Source: Pontibacter aydingkolensis
GTDB lineage: Bacteria > Bacteroidota > Bacteroidia > Cytophagales > Hymenobacteraceae
Assembly (NCBI RefSeq): GCF_019443125.1
Contig: NZ_JAHYXK010000001.1
Location: 1 to 64,000 of the forward strand
Length of the DNA: 64,000 nt
Direction of reading: 5' to 3'
The position numbers were made by a program, and so were the translations under genes. Under the pieces are notes generated by a model, which saw nothing but the letters and a program-made list of their open reading frames with translations, ran no database searches and was not told where the DNA came from. Below, one piece after another: positions 40,960 to 50,475 of this stretch (positions are counted from its first letter, which is position 1; every line of letters starts with the position of its first letter).

Positions 40960-42048
40960 CTATTTCTTTAGGATAGGCAGTTTAACCACCTGTGCTTTCA
41001 TATCCTTGTTACGAACGCGCACAAAGATCTCAGAACCAGGTTTGCTGAACTCAGTAGTAACATAACCTAAACCAACGCCTTTGCCCATAGATGGCGACAT
41101 CGTGCCGGAGGTTACCTCACCAATCTGCTCACCTCCTGCATTTACTATCTCGTAATGTGCTCTTGGTATAGCTTTCTCCAGCATCTCAAAACCAACTAAT
41201 TTGCGCTGCACGCCTGCTTCTTTCTGAGCCTTGAGGTTGGCTGAGTTCGTAAAGTCTTTGTCAAACTTCGTGATCCAACCCAATCCAGCCTCTAACGGTG
41301 AGGTAGTGTCGTTGATGTCGTTGCCGTATAAGCAGAAGCCCATCTCCAGGCGTAGTGTATCGCGTGCACCTAATCCGATTGGCTTGATGCCATGCTCTTT
41401 ACCAGCCTCCATAATAGCCTCGAACACTTTTTTGGCGTCTTCGTTTTTAACATATATCTCAAAACCGCCAGAGCCAGTATAGCCCGTAGCCGAAACGATT
41501 ACATCCTGCACACCGGCGAACTCACCTCTATCAAAAGTATAGTACACCATGCTGGCAAGATCTAACTTTGTTAGTGGCTGCAGTGCCTCAATAGCTTTTG
41601 GCCCCTGTACGGCAAACAAAGACATCTCATCAGAGATATTTTCCAGTTCCACGCCTTCTGTGTTATACTTGTTTACCCAGGCCCAATCTTTATCTATGTT
41701 AGAGGCATTAACCACCAGCATGTACTCTTCTTCGCCTAAACGGTATACCAGCAGGTCGTCTACTATGCCGCCCTGCTCATTCGGAAAGCACGAATACTGC
41801 ACTTTACCATCGCTTAGCTTAGAGGCATCGTTAGAAGTAATACGCTGGATCAGGTCCAGGGCTTTAGGGCCGCGCAGCATGAACTCACCCATGTGCGACA
41901 CATCAAAAATACCAACTGCATTACGCACCGTGTTGTGCTCGTCCAGGTCTGATGAGTAACGCACAGGCATATTATATCCGGCAAAAGGCACCATTTTAGC
42001 ACCAAGCGCCTCGTGTACATCGTTTAAAGCTATTTTCTTAAGTTCCAT
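40960..42048 (-). CDS. gcvT: Aminomethyltransferase (glycine cleavage T protein)
   Basis: 362 aa, the standard length. GcvT transfers the aminomethyl carbon from lipoyl-GcvH to tetrahydrofolate, releasing ammonia. Recognisable blocks are [29 protein letters not shown], the folate-site [14 protein letters not shown] and [21 protein letters not shown]. The P and H proteins are not adjacent, a common situation in this phylum. No glycine riboswitch was recognised upstream; a minus-strand TAATTTTG box is at 42080-42087. Confidence 0.96.
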   Translation of the reverse strand: MELKKIALNDVHEALGAKMVPFAGYNMPVRYSSDLDEHNTVRNAVGIFDVSHMGEFMLRGPKALDLIQRITSNDASKLSDGKVQYSCFPNEQGGIVDDLLVYRLGEEEYMLVVNASNIDKDWAWVNKYNTEGVELENISDEMSLFAVQGPKAIEALQPLTKLDLASMVYYTFDRGEFAGVQDVIVSATGYTGSGGFEIYVKNEDAKKVFEAIMEAGKEHGIKPIGLGARDTLRLEMGFCLYGNDINDTTSPLEAGLGWITKFDKDFTNSANLKAQKEAGVQRKLVGFEMLEKAIPRAHYEIVNAGGEQIGEVTSGTMSPSMGKGVGLGYVTTEFSKPGSEIFVRVRNKDMKAQVVKLPILKK

Positions 42049-42458
42049 TTCGGTAAAGCTGTTCTAAGAAGTTAAGAGACAAAATTAATTAAATTTCAAC
42101 CGCATCCGAAATTAATTGTCTTCGCCATCTTGGTATATTAATAATAGGTTTATTATATTACATTTAAAGAAAAAAATCTTGAAAAGAGGCAAAAATAGTG
42201 CAAAATAATAACAAACTCTATATTGCTGTTTCCCGTTATTGCTACCGTATAATTAGCCAAAGAAATGATATCATCTAACCAACCAACATACATACTCCCC
42301 ACACCTGTACCTCCAGTATAGTTTTACTGTATATCCTGCCATGAACATTCCCTGCTTTAGCTTGAGCTAATCTGCTTTGCCTTTAAGGGATATGTCAGCT
42401 AGTTGTCTGCCTGTTGTACTACAGGTGGCTGGTCTTTGCTATGATAGGTATTTAATTC
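42049..42458. other. AT-rich divergent spacer between gcvT and the histidine kinase gene
   Basis: No ORF and no strong hairpin. It holds a candidate -7 box TAATTTTG (42080-42087, minus) for gcvT. The plus-strand promoter for the kinase was not identified with confidence. Confidence 0.4.
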
Positions 42459-43928
42459 ATGAAGTTATCTGTAAAACTATTTGTCGGGTTCATTCTGATC
42501 TCGGTATTATTTACTGCTGTTGCCATTGTTAACTTCCAGCTTTCGGAAGATGTGATAAAAAACTCGCAATGGGTAACCCGCTCACAGACAGTTATTCGTA
42601 ACTCCGCTGCCTTGCAGCGAAATATCATTGATATGGAAACAGGTTTACGCGGGTTCCTGCTTAACGGGAACGAAACATTCCTGCGCCCATACTACCAGGC
42701 TAAAGATATGCTGGCCAACCTTTTTGATGAAACAAAACGCTACACTGTAGATACACCAGAGCAGGGAGAAAGAATAGATAAGATCATACGGCTGCAGAAA
42801 GAGTTTCAGGAGAACTACGCAGAGCCGTTAATCGCCATGGTCCGTGCCGATACAGTTCCAAGTAACCAGGATTTTACAAGCAGAATAGATAGCCTGGTAT
42901 TGGGAGAGAAAGCAATAACAGACTCGATACGTACTACTTTTCGCGAGTTTAATGCTTTTGAGTACCAGGTTCGTGAAGAGCGCCGGCAACGCCTTAACAA
43001 TAGTATAGATACTACGCGCCAGGTATCTACCATACTTACCACACTATCGGTTATACTTGCCTTAAGCTGGGCTTACTATATTATCCGGATCATTTCAGAC
43101 CGGATCAATAAAATGGTAAAGCTGGCCGAGCAAATATCACAAGGCGACTATAAAACGCAGATCATCGATACTTCCAAAGACGAGCTTAGTCAGCTTTCTC
43201 ACTCACTTAACCGGATGTCTGCCACCATCGACGAAACCTTTTCGGAACTAGACAGAAAGAACAAAGAACTTGATCAGTTTGCCTATGTTGTGTCACATGA
43301 CTTAAAGGCACCACTTCGGGGCATCGAAGTAGCATCGCGTTGGGTAGAAGAGGACATGGGTTCACAGTTGCCGCCTAACGTGCAGGAATACCTTATGATG
43401 ATGCGTGTGAGAGTTCACCGGATGGAAAATCTTATTAACGGTATACTTGCCCTGGCACGTATTGGCCGTACCGGCCAGGTAGAGGAGACAGTAGATGTTA
43501 ATGAGTTGCTGGTAGAAGTGATTGATATGCTGTCACCTGGCAGAAAATTCACTTTTGATGTGCAGGAAAACCTGCCCGTACTTCACACAATCCGTATACA
43601 GCTACATCAGGTTTTCAGTAATCTGATAAGTAACGCCATCAAGTATCACGACAAAGAAAAAGGCCATATTACAATACGCCATCACGAAGAAGAAACCCAT
43701 CATGTTTTCTCTGTATCTGATGACGGACCTGGCATTGACCCTACGTACCATGACCGTATTTTTGTTATTTTTCAAACATTGCAGGAACGCGACGCTGTGG
43801 AAAGTACTGGTGTGGGCTTAACTATCGTTAAGAAGATTGTGGAGTGGCAGGGCGGCTCCATATGGCTTACTTCTGAGCCCGGGCAGGGTGCCACATTTAC
43901 CTTTACGTGGCCAAAAAGTAAGGCATGA
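42459..43928 (+). CDS. CHASE3-HAMP sensor histidine kinase
   Basis: 489 aa, inner membrane. A first helix (about 6-27) leads to an extracytoplasmic CHASE3 sensor domain (about 30-180, with NIIDMETGLRGFLL typical of CHASE3). A second helix (about 190-213), a HAMP domain (about 210-262) and the HisKA helix with phospho-acceptor H280 in YVVSHDLKAPLRG follow. The ATPase domain has the N box NLISNAIKYH, G1 DDGPGIDP and G2 GVGLTIVKK. The signal is unknown. A receiver-only regulator follows 50 bases downstream and is the likely partner. Confidence 0.93.
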   Translation: MKLSVKLFVGFILISVLFTAVAIVNFQLSEDVIKNSQWVTRSQTVIRNSAALQRNIIDMETGLRGFLLNGNETFLRPYYQAKDMLANLFDETKRYTVDTPEQGERIDKIIRLQKEFQENYAEPLIAMVRADTVPSNQDFTSRIDSLVLGEKAITDSIRTTFREFNAFEYQVREERRQRLNNSIDTTRQVSTILTTLSVILALSWAYYIIRIISDRINKMVKLAEQISQGDYKTQIIDTSKDELSQLSHSLNRMSATIDETFSELDRKNKELDQFAYVVSHDLKAPLRGIEVASRWVEEDMGSQLPPNVQEYLMMMRVRVHRMENLINGILALARIGRTGQVEETVDVNELLVEVIDMLSPGRKFTFDVQENLPVLHTIRIQLHQVFSNLISNAIKYHDKEKGHITIRHHEEETHHVFSVSDDGPGIDPTYHDRIFVIFQTLQERDAVESTGVGLTIVKKIVEWQGGSIWLTSEPGQGATFTFTWPKSKA

Positions 43929-43943
43929 GAAGTATAATTTTAG

Positions 43944-43951
43944 TATTTTTG
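43944..43951 (+). promoter_or_regulatory. Candidate -7 box (TATTTTTG) for the response regulator
   Basis: TAnnTTTG match 27 bases before the ATG at 43979, inside the 50-base gap after the kinase. It suggests the regulator can also be expressed alone. Confidence 0.4.
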
Positions 43952-43978
43952 TATTAAACGCACCATAAGTAAATATAA

Positions 43979-44413
43979 ATGACTGACAAAGAAGTAAATA
44001 TCCTCTTAGTAGAAGATGACTACCTGGATATTATGAACGTGGAACGCGAACTTAAAAAAATCAATATAGATCACCCGATACACGTGGCGCGTAACGGCCG
44101 TGAGGCTCTTAGTATGCTGCGTGGCGAGGGCACACCTAAGATTTCTCCGGCTCCAAGTGTTATTCTCCTGGACATTAACATGCCCAAGATGAACGGCATC
44201 GAGTTTTTAACAGAACTTAGACGAGAGCCTGAATTCAGCCATATCCCTGTATTTATCATGACTACCTCAAATGAGGAAACCGACAGAATGGCTGCCCAGC
44301 GCCTGAATGTAGCCGGCTATATAGTTAAGCCACTCACCTTTGATAGTTTCGAGAACAGCCACTCATCATTGGATAGCTTCAGCCTTTTCCTTGATCTGAT
44401 TAAAATGAAATAG
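43979..44413 (+). CDS. Receiver-only response regulator (Rcp1-like)
   Basis: 144 aa single CheY-like receiver without an output domain. Acidic pocket E12-D13-D14, phospho-acceptor D65 in LLDINMPKMNG, T95/T96 in FIMTTSN, and K117 in YIVKPLTF. The insertion after the phosphorylation strand and the style match Rcp1-type regulators that pair with phytochrome-like or CHASE3 kinases. It probably passes the phosphate on or binds a target directly; no output partner is encoded nearby. Confidence 0.92.
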   Translation: MTDKEVNILLVEDDYLDIMNVERELKKINIDHPIHVARNGREALSMLRGEGTPKISPAPSVILLDINMPKMNGIEFLTELRREPEFSHIPVFIMTTSNEETDRMAAQRLNVAGYIVKPLTFDSFENSHSSLDSFSLFLDLIKMK

Positions 44414-44475
44414 CGCTTGCTATACTTACAGCCAGTATAAATTAGTACCGGTAAGTATAGATTTGGTGCAGAAGT

Positions 44476-45075
44476 TTATATAAAAAGAGGCAGTTGCTTA
44501 AAGAGTAAGGTAAAAGACTGCCTGTGGTATGCAGACGCGCCATATTTTTCTATAGCCTCTCTGTGCTGTTTGGTCGGGTAACCGGCATTTTGGGCCCAAC
44601 CATACTTTTCACATTCTCCAGTAAGGCTGCACATATAATCGTCGCGGTGGGTTTTTGCCAGCACTGATGCAGCCGCAATAGCCAGGTACTTTCCATCCCC
44701 TTTTACAATGCAGGCATAAGGCGTAGTTAAATTTGTTTTAAACCTGTTGCCGTCAATAAGCAGGTATTCCGGATGCTGCTGCAAACCTGCAACTGCCCTG
44801 TGCATGGCCAGGTAAGTTGCGTTAAGTATGTTTACCTCATCAATCTCTGTTGGGCTTGCCTCCCCTACTGCCCAGCAAACAGCATCCTGAAGTATAACCT
44901 CACGTAGTTGTTCCCGCTGCTTTTTATTTAGCTGCTTGGAGTCATTTAAAAGCGGATGCCTGTAATCTACGGGAAGTATAACAGCTGCTGCCACTACAGG
45001 CCCGGCCAAACAGCCTCGGCCTGCCTCATCAATGCCAGCCTCTAAAGTATAGCCGCTATAGTTGGATAAAAGCAT
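44476..45075 (-). CDS. rnhB: Ribonuclease HII
   Basis: 199 aa. RNase HII cuts RNA in RNA-DNA hybrids and starts removal of single ribonucleotides from DNA. The catalytic acidic residues are in AGIDEAGRGCLAGPVV (DE pair), LLIDGNRF and KTHRDDYM. The length is normal. It stands alone; a minus-strand TAAATTTG box at 45115-45122 lies 40 bases upstream. Confidence 0.95.
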   Translation of the reverse strand: MLLSNYSGYTLEAGIDEAGRGCLAGPVVAAAVILPVDYRHPLLNDSKQLNKKQREQLREVILQDAVCWAVGEASPTEIDEVNILNATYLAMHRAVAGLQQHPEYLLIDGNRFKTNLTTPYACIVKGDGKYLAIAAASVLAKTHRDDYMCSLTGECEKYGWAQNAGYPTKQHREAIEKYGASAYHRQSFTLLFKQLPLFI

Positions 45076-45114
45076 AAGTATAAAGTATGACTAAAAGTAT
45101 AAACTCAGCTGCTG

Positions 45115-45122
45115 CAAATTTA
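45115..45122 (-). promoter_or_regulatory. Candidate -7 box (TAAATTTG) for rnhB
   Basis: Exact minus-strand TAnnTTTG match about 40 bases before the rnhB ATG. Confidence 0.45.
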
Positions 45123-45183
45123 ACAGGCTAAATTTATTTAGAGTAAACAAAGCAATAGAATAAAACATTTCCCAGGGCAAAAG

Positions 45184-45216
45184 AAAAGCCCGCCAGTCAA
45201 GCGACGGCGGGCTTTT
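45184..45216 (-). terminator. Terminator after the first SusC/SusD pair
   Basis: AAAAGCCCGCC (45184-45194) pairs perfectly with GGCGGGCTTTT (45206-45216), 11 bp, 11-base loop. On the minus strand the stem ends in TTTT, followed by C and a further T-rich tract. It lies 32 bases past the SusD stop. Confidence 0.85.
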
Positions 45217-45247
45217 AGAAATATATGAGAAAAATCTTTAGTACAGA

Positions 45248-46714
45248 CTATATAAGCGGGTTAGTCTGGAACTCTCTTGTCGGAATAGGGAAAGTGTATC
45301 TGCTATCAGTTGTAGGGATCAATGCACCGGCACCAATTGACGGTATAGCCTGACCTCTTCTCATGATATCATTTGTTCTGAAACCCTCTGCCAGTAACTC
45401 TATTCTTCTCTCCGTTAGGATAGCGTCTATAAGTTCTGCCTTAGAAGCAGGAACGAATACCCAGGTAGGGTCAGAGCGGTGGTGTACAGCAAGTAATAAT
45501 GCAAGCGCACGGGTCTCGCTACCTACTGTAGCCTCTGCTTCAGCAAGGTTCAAAAGTACCTCTGAGTAACGGATAAGCGGAACCCAGTCAACAAATGGAG
45601 TAACACCACTAAACTTTGTAACATAACGCTGTCCTGAGATAGTAGCTGTCAGGCCTGTCTTTCGAACATCCGTATCTCTGAACTGTGGATGAGTATAGAT
45701 ACCTGTGATACCAGTTGGGTTTACGTTCAGGTAATACTCTCTGTTACCGTTTGGTGCGCCATTGTAATAATAGCCCAACTGGTTTTGTGTACCAGGTGCA
45801 CTGTTATTGGTCATTGGCATAGACAGTATAGACTCTGTTGTTGTGTAGTTCGTGAAAACAGTTTTGATATCTGGCTGCAGTGCATGTGCCACTCTGTTAG
45901 GAGAAGTGAATGGAGCAGTTGCAGATACAATCTTGTTACCTTCTTCGATTACCTTGGCATGGTTACCCATTGTCAAGTATACACGCGTTTTAAGGGCGAT
46001 TGCTGTATTCTTATGTGCACGGGTAGTATTAAGGCTTCCAGAGCTATAGTTAGCAGGCAGTTCGGCCTCAGCTTCGTTCAGGTCCTTCAGGATCTGAGCA
46101 TAAACCTGAGCAACAGTGCTTCTTGCCAAGCCATTATTTTCAGGACCGGTTTCGCCTTTTAAGCGTAGCGGCAACCCTGGAGATGCGCCATTATCCAGCA
46201 CATAAGGCTTTGCATAGATCTGAACCAGGTAGAAATAAGTCAAAGCTCTTACAAACTTTGCCTCTCCCTTGTAACTCAACAGCTTTGCAGGATCTATTTT
46301 AGAAGAGTTCGCATCCAAACCTTCCAGAAACAGGTTAGATCTGTTAATTGCCAGGTATCCTGTGATCCAAAAGTTCGTCAGATAAGTATCATCGCCACCA
46401 ATGATGTGCTGATATGCCCATGCTCCGGTTACACCATTGTTCAGACGGTTGATGAATTCCTCTGCGCGTACATCATTGTAAACCTGATAACGGCCACCAA
46501 GAAAAGCACCCGATTTGATAGTGGCATAAAGGCCGTTTGCCTGTGCTTCTACTCGTTCAGGGGTGTCAAACGCACTTTCTACTGAAGCTTCAGTACGTGG
46601 AGTTGCCTCCAGGAAATCATCTGCGCAGGATGACATAACCCCAGCCAAAGGAATACTTAATAAGGCCAGCCTTAGCAAGTATTTTTTGTTCGTTTTATTG
46701 TTAAGTATATTCAT
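45248..46714 (-). CDS. SusD/RagB-family nutrient-binding lipoprotein
   Basis: 488 aa outer-membrane lipoprotein that caps the SusC-type transporter encoded just upstream (18 bases apart). The signal ends LAGVMSSCADDF, a lipoprotein cleavage site, followed by the SusD hallmark DDFLEATPRTEASVESAF. Helical TPR-like segments follow and the C-terminus ends ITERRIELLAEGFRTNDIMR...FPIPTREFQTNPLI, as in RagB-type members. The ligand (glycan, peptide or other) cannot be told because no degradative enzyme is encoded beside it. Confidence 0.93.
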   Translation of the reverse strand: MNILNNKTNKKYLLRLALLSIPLAGVMSSCADDFLEATPRTEASVESAFDTPERVEAQANGLYATIKSGAFLGGRYQVYNDVRAEEFINRLNNGVTGAWAYQHIIGGDDTYLTNFWITGYLAINRSNLFLEGLDANSSKIDPAKLLSYKGEAKFVRALTYFYLVQIYAKPYVLDNGASPGLPLRLKGETGPENNGLARSTVAQVYAQILKDLNEAEAELPANYSSGSLNTTRAHKNTAIALKTRVYLTMGNHAKVIEEGNKIVSATAPFTSPNRVAHALQPDIKTVFTNYTTTESILSMPMTNNSAPGTQNQLGYYYNGAPNGNREYYLNVNPTGITGIYTHPQFRDTDVRKTGLTATISGQRYVTKFSGVTPFVDWVPLIRYSEVLLNLAEAEATVGSETRALALLLAVHHRSDPTWVFVPASKAELIDAILTERRIELLAEGFRTNDIMRRGQAIPSIGAGALIPTTDSRYTFPIPTREFQTNPLI

Positions 46715-46732
46715 TGATAAGGAAATTAAAGA

Positions 46733-49700
46733 TTAAAAGCCCAGGTTAACACCCATTGTGAACATTCTTCCCTGAGGAACCGTGTTACGCTCTACGCCTG
46801 GAGCCAGGTTAGAATTACCATTTGTAGAAATCTCAGGGTCAACGCCGCTATACTTTGTGATTAAGAAAGCATTGTCGATCTGTCCGTAAACTCTCAGTGA
46901 AGAGATACCGGTTTTGCCAAATAACTGAGTTGGCAGCCTGTAACCAAGTACAGTGTTCTGCAGACGCAGGAAGTCACCTTTTTCTACGTTAATATCAAGC
47001 GGGAATGCAGAACCGTTAGACTGGTTATCGCCGAAGATCGGACGAGGGATGTGCGTCTGGTCTCCCTCTTTCTGCCAGCGGTTTAACACGTCTGTGTGGT
47101 TGTTCCAGAAACGCTGGTCTCTTAAACCTGCCTGTGAACCATTGTAGATGTAATTACCACCAGAGTAAGTAAACAACAAGCTCAGATCAAAGTTGCCGTA
47201 AGTAATGTTGTTTGTGAAACCACCGTACCAGGTTGGCAATGTGTTGTACATCGCAGACGCATCAGCTGCAGTTACCTGAGGAGCCTTGGTTCCATCCAGG
47301 TAAGTCCAGGCGTTGGCGCCACCACCATGCAGGTACTGCACTTCTTTACCTTCTTTGTTAATGAAGATTCTTCTACCGTTCTGTGGGTTAACACCATTTG
47401 TTCTTACTACCCAAAGGCTACCAACAGAATTGCCTACTCTTGTAAGGTTGGCTGTCTCTAGCTGAGTAACACCAGGGATTGGCGCATTTCCGCCAGCCAG
47501 GGCAGTAACCTCGTTCTTGTTAAGTGTCAGGTTCAGGTTAGTTCTCCAGGTAAACTTACCTCTGTCTATTGGTGTAGCACCTAAGGCAAATTCTAAACCT
47601 TTGTTGTACATAGATCCAACGTTAGTCAGAATGCTGTTACCAGGGATACCTTTAGACGGAGCCTGTGGCGCAGCCAGGATCAGGTTGTTAACATCGTTGT
47701 TATAGTAATTAGCCTCTAACGTAATTCTGTTGTTCAGGAAGCCTAAGTCTAAACCGATGTTGGTCTGGTCACTTGTTTCCCAAGAAAGGAATCTGTTACC
47801 AGCCTGTGAATACGCTAGTGTTGAGATGTCTCCATATAAGCCTGTTCCAAATAATGAGAACGAACCAAAGTCGTCACCCAGGTTGCCATTACCTACACGG
47901 CCCCAGCTACCTTTGAATCTAACATTTGATACAGTGTTTGCAAGCGAGCTGTTCTTGAAGAATTCCTCTTCCGACAGTGACCAACCTACTGATGCACCAC
48001 CAAAGTTACCCCAACGCTGGTCTGTTGCCAAAGCAGAGTTACCGTCTCTTCTGAAGTTTGCACTCAGGAAATACTTGCCACCATAGTTATAGCTTAAGCT
48101 TGACAGATAAGACTCATAAGCTCTCATGCCAATACCGTTACCACCAGCTACGTTAGTAGTATAACCAGCCTGGAACACATCAAACCCAACATCTGTAAGC
48201 GTCTGACGCACTGAACCCCAGTTAGTTACAGATATTTTCTGAACGTCGCTACCTGCTAAAATACTTAGGTTATGCTTCTCGCCAAAAGTAGTCTGGTATT
48301 GTAAAGTGTTAACCCAGTTCCAGTTCTCTCTTCTAGCCGTGTTGTTATAGGCATAACCGCCCCAGCTCCAGCCATCACCGTGCTTAGGATTCCAGAACTG
48401 GATGTTCTCTGTGTTTCCTCTATCGTAAGAATATGTTGTTTTAGCAGTTAGACCTTTAAAAAGTGTAAAATCACCGCCAATATTAGAGATCAATCTGGTG
48501 TTTTCAGATGTGTTTGTGTTCAGCTCAATAATTGGAAGTGGGTTTTGGAAAGTAATCGCAGCGCGGTTGTTACCCTGACCAATTGTGTTTGAACCAGTAA
48601 TATTGTAGCTGCCATCAGGGTTTCTTGGAGCAATGTTAGGAGGTAAAACCTGTGCAAGACGCGCCAAACCAGAAGAAGCAAAAGATGATCCTGGAAGTGA
48701 ACCAGTCTGAGGGGCTTCGTTCATGGAGTTCGTGTAAGTCACGTTACCTCTGAAGTTAAACCAGTCGGTTACTTTGTGGTTAATATTTAATCTTGTGTTC
48801 TTACGGTTAAATGAGTTAGACTTAATAAAGCCATCCTGATCAGTAACACCTACCGAGAAATAGTAAGAAGTGTTATCATTTCCGCCAGAAATTGACATAG
48901 CATGGTTCTGAGAAACTGAACGGCGGTAAATCTCATCATACCACTTCGTGTCTACATTGCCGTCGCCAGGGAAAAAGCTTACGCCATTTGCATCACGCTG
49001 TGCAACAGGCACAAGTGCCGGGTTTACAGACAATGCATTACGCACAGCTTCGTTTTTGTACTCTATGTACTGCTGCGCATTTAACATCTCTGGCAGACGT
49101 GCAGCTACTCCTGTACCAACCCAGCCATCGTAAGATACTTTGGCTTTTCCTTGTTTACCTTTCTTAGTAGTAATGATTAGAACACCGGCTGCAGCTCTCG
49201 ATCCGTAGATAGATGTTGAGGCAGCATCTTTCAGAATATCGATAGACTCAATATCTGAAGGGTTGATATCGCCAAGCGGGTTATTTGCTGCTGCGTTAGG
49301 CGATATATCTCCTGTAGAAATCGGAATACCATCTACTACAATAAGTGGAAATGAGCTTAATGAGATAGAGTTTATACCACGGATACGGATTACTGGAGGG
49401 TTGTTAAGTACACCGTTTGGCTGTACAATATTAACACCTGCGGCCTGGCCGGTTAAAGCCTGAACAAAGCTTTGCACAGGACGATCTTTGATAGCCTCGC
49501 CGGTTACAGATGCCGCTGCACCTGTAAACTCTTCTCTTTTTTGGGTAGAATAACCAGTTACAACTACTTCCTGCAACTGCTTATTGTCTAAAGCCATCGC
49601 CACATTAATGGAAGTAGAGTTTCCGATTACTCTCTCTACAGGGAGGTAACCTATAAAGCGGTATACCAGCGTGGTGCCATTAGCCGGCACATTGATAGTA

Positions 49701-49882
49701 TAAGAGCCATCGGCAGCTGTGGTTGTACCCACAGAAGTACCTTTAACAACGACTGCAACGCCTGGCAGCCCTTGTGAATTAGTCTGGTCGGTTACAGTAC
49801 CAGACACGGTTTTGCTTTGCGCAACTGCCTGATTGAGCAGGGTGAGCGTCAAAACAAAACTCATGAGTAATAGTCTTCTCAT
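46733..49882 (-). CDS. SusC/RagA-family TonB-linked outer-membrane transporter
   Basis: 1049 aa. A signal peptide ends at AVAQSKT. A CarboxypepD-reg-like domain (about 22-110) follows, then a plug domain (GEAIKDRPVQSFVQALTGQAAGVNI; SIDILKDAASTSIYGSRAAAGVLIITTKKG) and a 22-strand barrel ending in VNLGF with the C-terminal aromatic. The ILKDAASTSIYGSRAAAGV phrase is the SusC signature. It imports substrate captured by the SusD partner using TonB energy. The pair is followed by a terminator; the second SusC/SusD pair upstream is a separate unit. Confidence 0.95.
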   Translation of the reverse strand: MRRLLLMSFVLTLTLLNQAVAQSKTVSGTVTDQTNSQGLPGVAVVVKGTSVGTTTAADGSYTINVPANGTTLVYRFIGYLPVERVIGNSTSINVAMALDNKQLQEVVVTGYSTQKREEFTGAAASVTGEAIKDRPVQSFVQALTGQAAGVNIVQPNGVLNNPPVIRIRGINSISLSSFPLIVVDGIPISTGDISPNAAANNPLGDINPSDIESIDILKDAASTSIYGSRAAAGVLIITTKKGKQGKAKVSYDGWVGTGVAARLPEMLNAQQYIEYKNEAVRNALSVNPALVPVAQRDANGVSFFPGDGNVDTKWYDEIYRRSVSQNHAMSISGGNDNTSYYFSVGVTDQDGFIKSNSFNRKNTRLNINHKVTDWFNFRGNVTYTNSMNEAPQTGSLPGSSFASSGLARLAQVLPPNIAPRNPDGSYNITGSNTIGQGNNRAAITFQNPLPIIELNTNTSENTRLISNIGGDFTLFKGLTAKTTYSYDRGNTENIQFWNPKHGDGWSWGGYAYNNTARRENWNWVNTLQYQTTFGEKHNLSILAGSDVQKISVTNWGSVRQTLTDVGFDVFQAGYTTNVAGGNGIGMRAYESYLSSLSYNYGGKYFLSANFRRDGNSALATDQRWGNFGGASVGWSLSEEEFFKNSSLANTVSNVRFKGSWGRVGNGNLGDDFGSFSLFGTGLYGDISTLAYSQAGNRFLSWETSDQTNIGLDLGFLNNRITLEANYYNNDVNNLILAAPQAPSKGIPGNSILTNVGSMYNKGLEFALGATPIDRGKFTWRTNLNLTLNKNEVTALAGGNAPIPGVTQLETANLTRVGNSVGSLWVVRTNGVNPQNGRRIFINKEGKEVQYLHGGGANAWTYLDGTKAPQVTAADASAMYNTLPTWYGGFTNNITYGNFDLSLLFTYSGGNYIYNGSQAGLRDQRFWNNHTDVLNRWQKEGDQTHIPRPIFGDNQSNGSAFPLDINVEKGDFLRLQNTVLGYRLPTQLFGKTGISSLRVYGQIDNAFLITKYSGVDPEISTNGNSNLAPGVERNTVPQGRMFTMGVNLGF

Positions 49883-50475
49883 TTAAGTTTTTGAATTAAG
49901 GTGAATAATAGGTAAGTAAAAGGTTTGTTATAAGTGTATTTAAAAGCTAAAAAAAGGGCAATATAAAGCCTGTGAGCTTTTTTGGGGCTCAAAACAACTG
50001 TATACCAGCGTTACAGAAAGGGCATAGGCTCTTTCTGTTTTTAATAGCAAAAAAGTTTAAATGAATTAAAATATGCCCTGCTATACAACAGACATGGCAT
50101 TAATAGGTAAATGAAAGGGAACAGGAGGCTTAAAATTCAATTTCGCAACAACTCTTCAGTCAACAGAGCTCCTATTCAGTGACCAATAATATCCAGCTTT
50201 TCTTTCAAAAGCAATAGTAAGATGAAAATAAATTTATCTAAAAATCAATGTTTAAACAGCTATTTAAGCGTTTTTTACTTAAATATTATAATAAAACGAG
50301 CTATTACTAACCTCTATATAATACACTTTTTGCACCTACAGAAGATAATATAATTCATCACTAAATTTAGGTTATTCTAATTTCATTTAACTTCAATTAT
50401 AATTTATCCAATTCAAACAAAAAGGGTCCCGGTAATCTAATTACCAGGACCCTTTGCTATAAAGCTATTTAACTT
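49883..50475. other. AT-rich spacer between the two SusC/SusD pairs
   Basis: 593 bases holding the leader of the downstream SusC gene and the terminator of the upstream pair (50421-50455). No ORF. It is clearly more AT-rich than average. No exact TAnnTTTG box was recognised on the minus strand, so the SusC promoter may be of the ECF-sigma type. Confidence 0.4.
50421..50455 (-). terminator. Terminator after the second SusC/SusD pair
   Basis: AAAGGGTCCCGGTAA pairs with TTACCAGGACCCTTT with a single mismatch around TCTAA, just past the SusD stop at 50476. Confidence 0.8.

Noticed and set aside
42049..42200. Glycine riboswitch upstream of gcvT
   Set aside because: No paired-aptamer-like structure or conserved boxes seen.
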